Under the pieces are notes generated by a model. The model was not told the DNA's origin. It worked only from the letters and a program-made list of their open reading frames with translations, and ran no database searches. Positions 37,196 through 46,999 of a DNA stretch of 64,000 bases are shown in pieces; positions within the stretch are counted from its first letter, which is position 1; each line of letters begins with the position of its first letter. A program made the position numbers and the translations under genes. The stretch is from positions 1-64,000 of the forward strand of contig JAUSNO010000038.1 in the NCBI GenBank assembly GCA_030645915.1. Direction: 5' to 3'. The DNA is from Undibacterium sp. GTDB lineage: Bacteria; Pseudomonadota; Gammaproteobacteria; Burkholderiales; Burkholderiaceae_D.

Positions 37196-38647
37196 ATGAA
37201 ATGTAAAGACACTTTCGACGTCAATTTAAATGAGGGCGATCAATCTATCATGTTAACTGTTAAACAATCATCCGATCGATCCCATGGCACATCCGCATTA
37301 AGTGCTCTCATCGCTCAATCCGCCCATGTTCTGACTGGCTCCGAAAGCGATTATGACCCCTTGATGGATTTGATTGGTGATGCCAGGTTTGTTTTACTGG
37401 GAGAGGCGAGTCATGGTACGCATGAGTTTTATCGCGAAAGAGCTCTTATTACCCAGAGGTTAATCGCCGAAAAAGGTTTCACCGCCGTTGCGGTTGAAGC
37501 AGACTGGCCAGATGCCTATCGCGTGAATCGCTATGTTCGCCATACATTGAATACGGGAGGATTCTATACGGACTCCGATGCCAGGCAATCACTGGCAGGA
37601 TTTAAACGATTTCCAGCCTGGATGTGGCGTAACAAGGACGTGGTGGATTTTGTGGAATGGTTACGCGGCTACAACGATAGTCTTCTGTCGCCAATGTCCA
37701 AAGTCGGTTTTTATGGACTCGATTTGTACAGTATGTTTACTTCTATTGAAGAAGTCTTGCACTACCTCGATAAAGTAGATCCGGCCGAAGCGCGACGCGC
37801 TCGTGGCCGTTACGCCTGCTTTGATCACTACAATAAGGAGAGCCAGCATTATGGTTATGCCGCCGGACTAGGTTTGTCCGCTTCATGCGAAAAAGAGGTC
37901 GTTAAGCAATTAAAGGATCTGAATGCGCATGCAGCCGATTATGTGAAAAATGACGGCGGTGATGCGGTGGATGCCTTGTTTTATGCGCAGCAGAATGCCC
38001 GTCTCGTCATGCATGCGGAAGAATATTATCGCTCGATGTATAAGGGGCATGTGTCGTCATGGAACCTGCGTGACCGTCACATGACCGAAACGCTGGATGC
38101 GCTGGCTAAGCATCTATCAGAGAAAAATAGTGAGGATCAACCAGCCAAAATTGTCGTGTGGGCTCATAACTCACACATTGGCGATGCGCGGGCGACTGAG
38201 GTCGGTCAATTAGGCGAATGGAATGTGGGGCAACTCACGCGTGAGCGGTATGGCAAAGAGGCTGTATTAATAGGATTTTCTACCTATGAGGGGACGGTCA
38301 CTGCCGCATCTGACTGGGATGCGCCAGCGGAGCGCAAGCGTGTCAGACCTGCGCTAATCGGCAGCTTTGAGGCAGCACTGCATGATTCGGGAGTAGGGAA
38401 TTTCATGCTTCCGTTAGATAAGGAAAATCCATTGACCAAGGCCTTGTCCGGCCGTCGCTTAGAGCGCGCCATTGGCGTCATCTATCGGCCTGAGACAGAA
38501 CGGCAAAGCCATTATTTTTTCTCTCATGTGCCGCAACAGTTCGATGCCGTTGTGCATTTTGATCGTACGCGCGCGGTGGAACCTCTGGAGATCGCGAGTA
38601 TGTGGCATACGGGAGAGGCGCCAGAGACCTTTCCGGTGGGTGTCTAA
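37196..38647 (+). CDS. Erythromycin esterase-like hydrolase
   Basis: 483 residues with the EreA/EreB fold: GEASHGTHEFYRER holds the catalytic Glu/His cluster, followed by AVEADWPDAYRVNRYV, MWRNKDVVDFVEWLR and WAHNSHIGDARAT. In this genomic setting a macrolide resistance role is unlikely; the conserved partners point to an unknown ester, lactone or phosphoribosyl-linked substrate. ATG 37196 is used, but ATG 37250 (MLTVKQSS) may be the true start. Confidence 0.9.
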   Translation: MKCKDTFDVNLNEGDQSIMLTVKQSSDRSHGTSALSALIAQSAHVLTGSESDYDPLMDLIGDARFVLLGEASHGTHEFYRERALITQRLIAEKGFTAVAVEADWPDAYRVNRYVRHTLNTGGFYTDSDARQSLAGFKRFPAWMWRNKDVVDFVEWLRGYNDSLLSPMSKVGFYGLDLYSMFTSIEEVLHYLDKVDPAEARRARGRYACFDHYNKESQHYGYAAGLGLSASCEKEVVKQLKDLNAHAADYVKNDGGDAVDALFYAQQNARLVMHAEEYYRSMYKGHVSSWNLRDRHMTETLDALAKHLSEKNSEDQPAKIVVWAHNSHIGDARATEVGQLGEWNVGQLTRERYGKEAVLIGFSTYEGTVTAASDWDAPAERKRVRPALIGSFEAALHDSGVGNFMLPLDKENPLTKALSGRRLERAIGVIYRPETERQSHYFFSHVPQQFDAVVHFDRTRAVEPLEIASMWHTGEAPETFPVGV

Positions 38648-38698
38648 CGTGAAAGTCGCTTTTCATTAGCAATGAAATCGAGCAAAGGGGAGAAAGAA

Positions 38699-39526
38699 AT
38701 GAGCTACAAAAGCATGACGGTTTTTCTCGACAATAGTGCCGCATCATCCAGTCGCCTGGATTTTTCACTTGCTCTAGCGGCGCAACATGACGCGCATCTG
38801 ACAGGCCTGCATTTGAGCTATTCGCCCCAATTTTATTACGATCCTTATGCGCAATGGGCGCCAGTGATGGTGGAATGGGAAGCAGGGGTGCAGAAAAAAC
38901 GCGATCTGGCAAAAGAGAATTTTCGTACCGTGGCAAGAAAATCAGGTGTCAATTTTGATTGGGTTGATTATCAAAGCACCGAATTTAAACAAGTGGTAGC
39001 GCAGGCCAGAGCATCTGATCTGAGTATTCTGAGTCAGAGTAATCCATCGGATCTAGAAACTGATCTTGGTGAGGATTTTCCAGAACGGTTTGTATTTAAG
39101 CTCGGTAGACCGGTACTTTTTCTGCCTCATTCAGGTGTTTTTCCAAAAACATTTGGTCGTATTGTTCTTGCCTGGGATGGCGGGCGTGAAGCGGCGCGCG
39201 CCATGGCAGATGCGATGCCATTGTTAAAGCAAGCGCAGCTGGTCACCGTGCTGACAGTGTTGGAGAAAGTCGATAAAAAAAATGACCTGCCTGAGATTGA
39301 TATTGCCGCTTACCTGGCAAAACATGACGTTTTAGTTGATCTAGATAGAAACGAGGACATTGACGTCACTCCCGCAGATTGGCTGCTGTACCGGGCAGCC
39401 GATCTCAAAGCTGATTTAATTGTTATGGGTGCGTATGGCCATAGTCGTTTCACCGAGTTGGTTTTGGGTGGCACGACGCGTGCAATGTTGAAAAAAATGA
39501 CATTGCCAGTACTGATGTCGCACTAG
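38699..39526 (+). CDS. Universal stress protein with two USP domains
   Basis: 275 residues: two tandem USP domains (about 1-145 and 150-275). The second ends in GAYGHSRFTELVLGGTTR, the G-2x-G-9x-G(S/T) ATP-binding motif; the first lacks it. Start ATG 38699 has GGGGAG about eight bases upstream. Two-domain USPs are typical of ANR/FNR-controlled low-oxygen regulons in Pseudomonas and Burkholderia. Confidence 0.92.
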   Translation: MSYKSMTVFLDNSAASSSRLDFSLALAAQHDAHLTGLHLSYSPQFYYDPYAQWAPVMVEWEAGVQKKRDLAKENFRTVARKSGVNFDWVDYQSTEFKQVVAQARASDLSILSQSNPSDLETDLGEDFPERFVFKLGRPVLFLPHSGVFPKTFGRIVLAWDGGREAARAMADAMPLLKQAQLVTVLTVLEKVDKKNDLPEIDIAAYLAKHDVLVDLDRNEDIDVTPADWLLYRAADLKADLIVMGAYGHSRFTELVLGGTTRAMLKKMTLPVLMSH

Positions 39527-39556
39527 TGCGGCGATCGCCGAGATTTGTTTTGAATT

Positions 39557-41276
<1,720 letters not shown>

Positions 41277-41302
41277 CCGAGTTATCACTGAGGAGCTACG
41301 CT

Positions 41303-41752
41303 ATGTATGCTGGGACTGTAGGAACCCGTAAGGTTGAAACGTGCACCGCAAACGCCACCATTTTGCAAGTCGCTGAATTAATGCGTAGTGAACATGTCGG
41401 AGATCTGGTCGTTGTCGAATACCGTAGTGGCGAACCTGTGCCAGTTGGAATCGTCACGGATCGAGATCTGGTCGTGCAGGTACTCGCGAAGAAAGAAGAT
41501 CCGAATACGTTGACTGCGAGCGATGTGATGTCACGCAAGCTGGTCATTGCTTATGAAGGCGAACAGCTTGAGATCGCGATGGAGCGTATGCGCGGGTCAG
41601 GAATTCGTCGCGTACCTTTGGTTGACTCTGCTGGCGTGCTGGTCGGAATAGTCACTTTGGATGACATTATCGAGAGACTCACATCAACACTGGCGGATAT
41701 TTCACGCGTCAGTCATATGCAAAACATTGACGAACGCTTGAAGCGTAACTGA
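41303..41752 (+). CDS. CBS domain-pair protein
   Basis: 149 residues: two CBS motifs (about 8-65 and 75-135; GIVTDRDLVVQVL, GIRRVPLVDSAGVLVGIVTL). CBS pairs bind adenosine nucleotides and act as energy sensors. GAGGAG precedes the ATG, 26 bp after groEL, so it is cotranscribed. Confidence 0.92.
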   Translation: MYAGTVGTRKVETCTANATILQVAELMRSEHVGDLVVVEYRSGEPVPVGIVTDRDLVVQVLAKKEDPNTLTASDVMSRKLVIAYEGEQLEIAMERMRGSGIRRVPLVDSAGVLVGIVTLDDIIERLTSTLADISRVSHMQNIDERLKRN

Positions 41753-41773
41753 AACGTAACTAATGAAAGATGA

Positions 41774-41791
41774 CTCAATTTGTCAATTGAG
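41774..41791 (+). terminator. Weak hairpin after the CBS gene
   Basis: CTCAATT-TGTC-AATTGAG, a 7-bp stem 22 bp after the stop codon, without an immediate T tract. It may end the groEL-CBS transcript. The rest of the 328-bp gap up to the lipoprotein holds a short ATTCGC/GCGAAT dyad and an FNR-type box. Confidence 0.35.
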
Positions 41792-42006
41792 GCGATTTCA
41801 AAACAAAGGTTATTTTTAATTCGCATTGTTTATTGCGATGGCATCTGCATTGAATGCAAAATAGAATTGCGCTTCTTTTTATTCGCATATTCTGAGCGAA
41901 TTATCTCTGTACATTACATTTTATTGAAATTTTCAAATGCTCTGAAGATGAGTCGGGCGCATGGGTTCTTATTTCACTATTTCCCCTATTGTCTTCGTTT
42001 CCTCCC

Positions 42007-42020
42007 TTGACAGTTATCAA
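42007..42020. promoter_or_regulatory. FNR/ANR-type box before the glycine-zipper lipoprotein
   Basis: TTGACAGTTATCAA fits TTGAY-N4-RTCAA. It ends 60 bp before the ATG. CATTAT at 42043-42048 is about 32 bp from the box centre, consistent with a class II FNR-dependent promoter. Confidence 0.6.
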
Positions 42021-42080
42021 AGGAATGAGCGCTGCGAGACCCCATTATTGTGTATGGAATATTTAATGGAGGAAAGCGCT

Positions 42081-42539
42081 ATGAGCACAAAATTTCTTTA
42101 TCTATCGGTTGGATTGGTGTCATTTTTTTTGTCAGGATGTGCTTCGCCACCAAGCCAGCAGCAATCTGGGATGGTGGTAGGAGGCATAGTGGGTGGGCTG
42201 ATTGGATCGCAAGTCGGCGGCGGTCATGGAAGCACGGCGGCGGCAGTTGTGGGTACCCTGATTGGGGCCGCGGTCGGCGGCAATATTGGTCATGCCATGG
42301 ATGAGCAGGATCGTATGAAACTCACACGTTCATTGGAAACTGTTCAGACAGGAACGCCCACAAATTGGCGAAATCCGGACACAGGGAATCAATACACCTT
42401 TACACCAACAAAAACCTATGAAGCGGACAGTGGACCATGTCGCGAATTTACCGTTGATGGTGTCGTTGGTGGAAAACGAGAAAAAATTTATGGCACTGCT
42501 TGCCGTCAGCGCGATGGAAGTTGGCGAACTATTCAATAG
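42081..42539 (+). CDS. Glycine-zipper lipoprotein (17 kDa surface antigen type)
   Basis: 152 residues: lipoprotein signal (lipobox LSGC, Cys20), a glycine-zipper two-helix region (about 33-75; GGIVGGLIGSQVGGG, GTLIGAAVGGNIG) and a C-terminal domain with PCREFTVDGVVGGKREK typical of the Rickettsia 17 kDa/SmpA-like outer membrane antigens. GGAGGA sits eight bases before ATG 42081. Likely outer-membrane anchored and stress-related. Confidence 0.9.
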   Translation: MSTKFLYLSVGLVSFFLSGCASPPSQQQSGMVVGGIVGGLIGSQVGGGHGSTAAAVVGTLIGAAVGGNIGHAMDEQDRMKLTRSLETVQTGTPTNWRNPDTGNQYTFTPTKTYEADSGPCREFTVDGVVGGKREKIYGTACRQRDGSWRTIQ

Positions 42540-42636
42540 GCATCATCGATGTCACATGAGTTTATACAGGTGAGATTTTTGAAATGGGTAATGTTGATAC
42601 GACGATGTTTGGTTGCTTACATTTCGGAGGTGTGTC

Positions 42637-43860
42637 ATGTTTTGGGAAAAGAAACTTGAACATTGGGCGAATGGCCTGCGTAGCCGATCAGCATTGCCGC
42701 TAAGAGTGGATCTATGGAATGGACAACAACTGCATTTTGGTCACGAGACACCGCAAGTCATTATTAAAGTTCCGCATGTATCTGCGATCGCGTGTCTGCT
42801 GACGCCATCGCTTTCCAATCTCGGTGCCGCTTATGTCGATGGCAGAATAGAAGTGGAAGGCAATCCAGGAGCGATCATCTCTGTTGGTAATTCGCTCGCT
42901 TTTCATACCCTGAGATTAGAAGGGAAATTCGCACGTATTACACGAAAATTGCGTCGAAGCAAAGAGAAGGATTTAAAAGCAGTTCAATATCATTACGATA
43001 TTTCTAACGATTTTTATAAATTGTGGCTTGATGAAAATTTGGTCTATTCCTGCGGCTATTTCGAAAATGGTGATGAGGATTTATTTTCGGCGCAGATTAA
43101 AAAAATTGACCATATCTTGACTAAAATTCAGGTTCGTCCTGGTGATAGGCTACTTGATATCGGCTGCGGCTGGGGTGCTTTGGCAATACGGGCAGCAGAA
43201 AAATTTGGTGCAAAATGTGTCGGAATTACGCTTTCAGAAAATCAGGCCTCGCATGCGATGGAGAGAGTAGAACAACTTGGTTTAAGTGATCGTGTCGAAA
43301 TTCGCTTGCAAGACTATCGTGATGTTAAAGGCAGTTTCGACAAAATTACCAGTGTAGGCATGTTTGAACACGTTGGCTTACAAAATCTCAGTGGGTATTT
43401 TTCAAAGATCCATTCATTGTTGGCAGACAACGGCATCGCGATGAATCACGGCATTACTTCGACGGACGCCGACAACGGCGAGACACCGTATGGGAACGGT
43501 GAATTTATCGAGAAGTACGTGTTCCCTTATGGCGAATTGCCGCATATAGGACTGGCGTTAAAGTCGATACAAGAGGGCGGCTTGGAAGTGGTTGATGTGG
43601 AAAATTTACGCCGGCATTATTCGAGGACTTGCTCTATTTGGGCAGAAAATTTTGAAATGCGTTCTGATGAAATTCGAACTTTAGTCGGCGATAGACGATA
43701 TCGCATTTGGCGAATTTATCTAGCCGGTTGCGCTTATGCTTTTAATCGGGACTGGATTTCTTTATATCAGATTGTGTGCGTCAAGGCTGGCCAACACCCA
43801 TCCAACTTGGCATGGTCGCGCCGTCACATGTATGACCCTTACGGCAAGACTTTTAATTGA
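42637..43860 (+). CDS. cfa: Cyclopropane-fatty-acyl-phospholipid synthase
   Basis: 407 residues. SAM-binding LLDIGCGWGALAIRAAEKFG (about 178-197), YDISNDFYKLWL, SVGMFEHVG and the C-terminal RRHYSRTC are all present. It methylenates unsaturated acyl chains of membrane phospholipids, a common stationary-phase, acid and stress adaptation. GGAGG lies six bases before ATG 42637. It follows the lipoprotein after 97 bp, possibly in one transcript. Confidence 0.93.
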   Translation: MFWEKKLEHWANGLRSRSALPLRVDLWNGQQLHFGHETPQVIIKVPHVSAIACLLTPSLSNLGAAYVDGRIEVEGNPGAIISVGNSLAFHTLRLEGKFARITRKLRRSKEKDLKAVQYHYDISNDFYKLWLDENLVYSCGYFENGDEDLFSAQIKKIDHILTKIQVRPGDRLLDIGCGWGALAIRAAEKFGAKCVGITLSENQASHAMERVEQLGLSDRVEIRLQDYRDVKGSFDKITSVGMFEHVGLQNLSGYFSKIHSLLADNGIAMNHGITSTDADNGETPYGNGEFIEKYVFPYGELPHIGLALKSIQEGGLEVVDVENLRRHYSRTCSIWAENFEMRSDEIRTLVGDRRYRIWRIYLAGCAYAFNRDWISLYQIVCVKAGQHPSNLAWSRRHMYDPYGKTFN

Positions 43861-43870
43861 TGTGAAAAAC

Positions 43871-43918
43871 GGTTGATGAACACACGTCAACCTAGATTTG
43901 ATGATGAAGGTAGGTTGA
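43871..43918. repeat. Competing hairpins between cfa and the RHH gene
   Basis: TCAACC (43887-43892) can pair with GGTTGA upstream (43871-43876) or, as TCAACCTA, with TAGGTTGA downstream (43911-43918). The two folds exclude each other. It lies in the 68-bp convergent gap; there is no T tract, so terminator function is uncertain. Confidence 0.35.
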
Positions 43919-43928
43919 GCACCATTCA

Positions 43929-44315
43929 CTACCATCTTCCAAGAGCATGTTCATCGACAGGATATAAGAGATCGGTATCATCTTGGTCAATCTCACGCTC
44001 CATGGCCAGATGATGTTTGTGAATCAAACCGTGAAATTCAGCAAATGGCCCGTTCAAAAGATAGATTGCTTGCTTTGTGTCCGGATGGAATAGGGGAGGC
44101 TCTGCACTAGGATGCGATGCTGCGTGTTCAACTTGTGCGAGTCCCAGATCAATCAAGTCAACAATCAGATCGGTACGTTTCTTCTGTGGATGCATCTTGG
44201 ACAATGCCTCTATTTTTGAAGCCAGAGGAAGTGATAGCTTGAGAGAATATTTCTTGGAAGTGTCTTTAAATCCGGATGTCTTATAAGAAATTTTTTCATG
44301 TCGCTGGCTTAACAT
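43929..44315 (-). CDS. Small protein with ribbon-helix-helix-like segment
   Basis: 128 residues. The segment KYSLKLSLPLASKIEALSKM followed by RTDLIVDLIDLGLAQVE (about 25-62) looks like a ribbon-helix-helix DNA-binding fold; the C-terminal half (HPDTKQAIYLLNGPFAEFHGLI) is not recognised. GGAG precedes ATG 44315. It follows the flavodoxin gene by 29 bp. It may be a transcription factor, possibly of this small operon. Confidence 0.65.
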   Translation of the reverse strand: MLSQRHEKISYKTSGFKDTSKKYSLKLSLPLASKIEALSKMHPQKKRTDLIVDLIDLGLAQVEHAASHPSAEPPLFHPDTKQAIYLLNGPFAEFHGLIHKHHLAMEREIDQDDTDLLYPVDEHALGRW

Positions 44316-44344
44316 GCTTACTCCTTCACGTAATTGTTTGAATT

Positions 44345-44833
44345 TTATAGAATGCAATTGTTGAGTTTTTCGGTAAATTCTTTCACTTCCTCATGTTGAC
44401 GCTCATTCTTTATATCGCTATCTTTGACTGCCAATCTGGCGATAGGTGCTTGTCCAGCCAGCTTCTCCAAATCTTGAAAAATTTTCACTTGCCCTGATCC
44501 TCCATAAGTGCAAAAAAATGCAATGCGTTTAAACTGATGTCGATGGCTTTTTATATATGTCCGTATGGGGTTGGAGACATTCCAGCACCAAATTGGTGTC
44601 CCGATTACCACGACATCGTAGTTGTCGGGCGCATATCTGACACGCCGGATGAGCGTATCAGAATGCATTGCAGCTTCAAATACCAACCGTAGGTAACTTT
44701 TTCCATCGAATCGCCTTCGTATATCCCTAATTGATTCAAGATCAGCTCCGCAAGAATTGGCGATTTCATTGGCGACAGTGCTCGTAAATCCAGTCCGTGA
44801 ATAGTAGATGATTAAAATTTTTCTCACTTTCAT
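44345..44833 (-). CDS. Flavodoxin-like protein
   Basis: 162 residues with the FMN phosphate loop YYSRTGFTSTVA (about 9-20) and GTPIWCWNVSNPIRTYI at the isoalloxazine site. Likely a small FMN electron carrier or NAD(P)H:quinone reductase-like protein. ATG 44833 (MKVRKILII) is chosen over a TTG four codons upstream. It starts 2 bp after the preceding stop, so the operon is hypothetical-flavodoxin-RHH. Confidence 0.85.
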   Translation of the reverse strand: MKVRKILIIYYSRTGFTSTVANEIANSCGADLESIRDIRRRFDGKSYLRLVFEAAMHSDTLIRRVRYAPDNYDVVVIGTPIWCWNVSNPIRTYIKSHRHQFKRIAFFCTYGGSGQVKIFQDLEKLAGQAPIARLAVKDSDIKNERQHEEVKEFTEKLNNCIL

Positions 44834-44835
44834 CT

Positions 44836-45129
44836 TTAAATACAAAGATTAATTATTTTCGTTTGCAGATCTATTTCCTCATTATTTTCCGTCTGGCGTT
44901 CAAGTGGCGGCAAAGTGTCGACTGTGTCACCACGCTCAATATCTCCTTTTGATAGATGTTCATTATCAAATCCCTCTAGCTCGGGGGACTGTGCGGGCGT
45001 TGATGTAGCGCTCTCAGCTTCCGCCTTTGTTTTTCGTTGATTTACTTTTCTTCCTTTTTTTTCAATCGACATAGGCCGAACTCGACCATGCGTTGGTTTC
45101 CTTGAATGCTTGATGTCTTCGGCTTTCAT
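44836..45129 (-). CDS. Hypothetical, probably disordered protein
   Basis: 97 residues with a basic N-terminal half (HSRKPTHGRVRP, KKGRKVNQRKTK) and an acidic C-terminal half. No family recognised. ATG 45129 is chosen; the upstream sequence has only a weak ribosome site. Tight spacing to the flavodoxin gene is the main support. An FNR-type box lies about 72 bp upstream. Confidence 0.5.
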   Translation of the reverse strand: MKAEDIKHSRKPTHGRVRPMSIEKKGRKVNQRKTKAEAESATSTPAQSPELEGFDNEHLSKGDIERGDTVDTLPPLERQTENNEEIDLQTKIINLCI

Positions 45130-45200
45130 ATTCACTGATAATCCAATAGACCAATGTGTTGTCCAGAGATTTAAGATTAAGCGATGCAATCGATACCCGA

Positions 45201-45214
45201 TTGATAATTCTCAA
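45201..45214. promoter_or_regulatory. FNR-type box in the gap before the flavodoxin operon
   Basis: TTGATAATTCTCAA keeps the TTGA-N6-TCAA core. It is 13/14 identical to the box at 47808. It lies in a 333-bp gap between a minus operon and the plus-strand DegP remnant; nothing else in the gap was recognised. Confidence 0.5.
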
Positions 45215-45462
45215 AAGAGGTCGGCGCTCTATTGATAGGATTTCAATTGCTAACTTGAAGAACGGATATCTCCAGGCGACATACTTGACACGTTCAATAG
45301 CTAAAAGAACATGGATGTCTTCCTGGATCGGTTTGGATTACTTAATCTAATTGCTGCCTGAAACCAAGTTTGCGGAAGTCAGTATTTTTCCTAATGAATA
45401 GTCAAACGAATTGATGTCTCATTGGGAATCGCAGCATTTCGTTATTTTGAAGAGGCAGAACC

Positions 45463-45849
45463 ATGAAACGTAAAGCATTAATATTGACGCTGGTTGCCCT
45501 TGGCATGGCTTTGGCTGCCACTTCTACAGGTATTGACCTTAATCCTAAAAACTGGTTTTCTGACAGCAGCCCTAGAGCGAATAAAGTGCCTTTGGCACCC
45601 ATCGTTCCATTTCCTGCGGGAACTACCCCCAATTATCGAGTCATCGTGCAGCAAGCGGGACCCGCCGTCGTTGGCCTTACTGTCACCGGTTCGCATGAGC
45701 TTGAGGTCAAGAATTTCTCTCAATTCAGTGACGATCCATTCTTCCAATTTTTTAAGGGAATTCCAGGTTTTCAGTGGCGCATGCCTAGCCAAGGATCTGG
45801 TCGAATTCCCCTTCAAGAAAAATATAATAAATTAATATGGCTGAATTGA
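45463..45849 (+). pseudogene. N-terminal remnant of a DegP/HtrA serine protease
   Basis: 128 codons remain: signal peptide (about 1-20), then NYRVIVQQAGPAVVGLTV and DDPFFQFFKGIPGFQ, the pre-protease region of DegQ/MucD-type proteins. The frame then turns into unrelated residues and stops before the trypsin-like domain; no His, Asp or Ser of the triad is encoded here or just downstream. A deletion with a junction near 45800 is likely. AGAGGCAG still precedes the ATG, so a short exported peptide may be made. Confidence 0.75.
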
Positions 45850-46488
45850 AATTTTATCCTGTACCTTAGTAACTCCAGGTGCTAACCAGGCTGCCCGCTC
45901 GGCTTCCTTACGTTCAAACCAGGTGTGTACAGAGCCTTTTAATATCACTTCGCCGCCATTGGCCTCAACTATAATGTGGTTTGCGTCAATCTCTGCGCTA
46001 CGCATGAAAGCTTCTTCTATTTTTCGTTTGATCTCAATCGGAGAAACCTTGGGTTGTACGTTGATACTGTTAATAACGCCACTGACACCTTTCAAGTGAC
46101 GAACGGCGTCTGCCGCTCTCTCTTTTTGATATTGCCATTCCAAAGCACCTTCCAAAGTAATCCAACCATCCCGCACCAACACTTTTACGTGTCCATACGA
46201 CACTGGCAACTGAAATTGCAATGCAGTGACTGCGTCACGTGCGATTTCCGGATCTGGCCTCTTGTCAACACTGGGCAAACGAACTTCGATATCGTTGGCA
46301 ATGCCACTGACACCAGTCACACGTTTTACATCAAGTTCTGCCTGAAATTTTTGAGGAAAAGTCGAAACATATCCACTCAGTGCAACAACTCCTTTCTTTA
46401 CTGACACTGCAATATCAGTCGATTTAATATCGGGATCCCAGTTTAGTTCTGCTTCAATATTTTTCTTTATTTCGCTATCGGTTATCAT
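45832..46488 (-). CDS. Triple BON domain protein (copy 1)
   Basis: 218 residues made of three BON domains (about 3-70, 78-145, 150-218), each with the conserved late glycine (GVVALSGYV, GWITLEGALEW, GEVILKGSVHTWFE). No signal peptide, so cytoplasmic. BON domains bind phospholipid or other ligands, and such proteins are common in stress islands. Same length as, and roughly 70% identical by eye to, copy 2. GGAGG precedes the ATG. Its 3' end overlaps the DegP remnant by 18 bp. Confidence 0.9.
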   Translation of the reverse strand: MITDSEIKKNIEAELNWDPDIKSTDIAVSVKKGVVALSGYVSTFPQKFQAELDVKRVTGVSGIANDIEVRLPSVDKRPDPEIARDAVTALQFQLPVSYGHVKVLVRDGWITLEGALEWQYQKERAADAVRHLKGVSGVINSINVQPKVSPIEIKRKIEEAFMRSAEIDANHIIVEANGGEVILKGSVHTWFERKEAERAAWLAPGVTKVQDKISIQPY

Positions 46489-46636
46489 ATTAATACCTCC
46501 AAAATAATGAATGAAAAAATTAATTAAAATTCAATTCCTCCCAATGAGAATTGACTGGTCGATAGGAATGCGCCATCAATCCGAGAGGCATTCAACTATA
46601 AAAATACGCGTTATTGGCCACTTCAGCATTGTCCAT

Positions 46637-46972
46637 TTAATGTGCCGGCAACATCAGTGGGTCACGTAACTTAATAATCTGTTTAACATTGTCCGCATCG
46701 ATTATTTCAACGCTGGATAATGCGACGCCATTCTGTTCAATATATACATCGCATGGTTTGCGTATCATATGATCCAAGCCATCTAGTAGGATTTCAATCA
46801 AGTCATTTTTTTTATCGTAGGTGATACCTAAAAACGGCACCCATTCTGCTTGGATCTGACTTCCAAGCGTCAGTGAGTCCACCTCAATCTCTGCAAGTTT
46901 TCCGTCAACGGTCTTTGATACATGATCGAAATATGATTGCCATGCTGACTTTTCGAGTTTTGATGTACTCAT
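46637..46972 (-). CDS. DUF5335 family protein
   Basis: 111 residues (LEKSAWQSYFDHVSKTV, QAEWVPFLGITYDKKND, LIEILLDGLDHMI). This matches the small DUF5335 family found beside BON and USP genes; function unknown. It starts 28 bp after BON copy 2, so the order BON-DUF5335-BON is probably one transcript. Confidence 0.8.
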   Translation of the reverse strand: MSTSKLEKSAWQSYFDHVSKTVDGKLAEIEVDSLTLGSQIQAEWVPFLGITYDKKNDLIEILLDGLDHMIRKPCDVYIEQNGVALSSVEIIDADNVKQIIKLRDPLMLPAH

Positions 46973-46999
46973 TATTTATCTCCGAAATGTGTGATTGAA

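Noticed and set aside
37196-38647. Macrolide resistance determinant
   Set aside because: The erythromycin-esterase fold is common in stress islands; context and absence of mobile resistance genes argue against a resistance role.
41780-42010. 76-codon plus-strand frame after the CBS gene
   Set aside because: TTG start without ribosome site and an A/T-driven composition; the FNR-type box lies at its end.
45241-45300. TTGACACGTTCAA near 45290 as a further FNR box
   Set aside because: The spacer between TTGA and TCAA is five, not six, bases, which breaks FNR dimer spacing.
45156-45350. 64-codon plus-strand frame upstream of the DegP remnant
   Set aside because: TTG start, no ribosome site, and it contains the FNR-type box.
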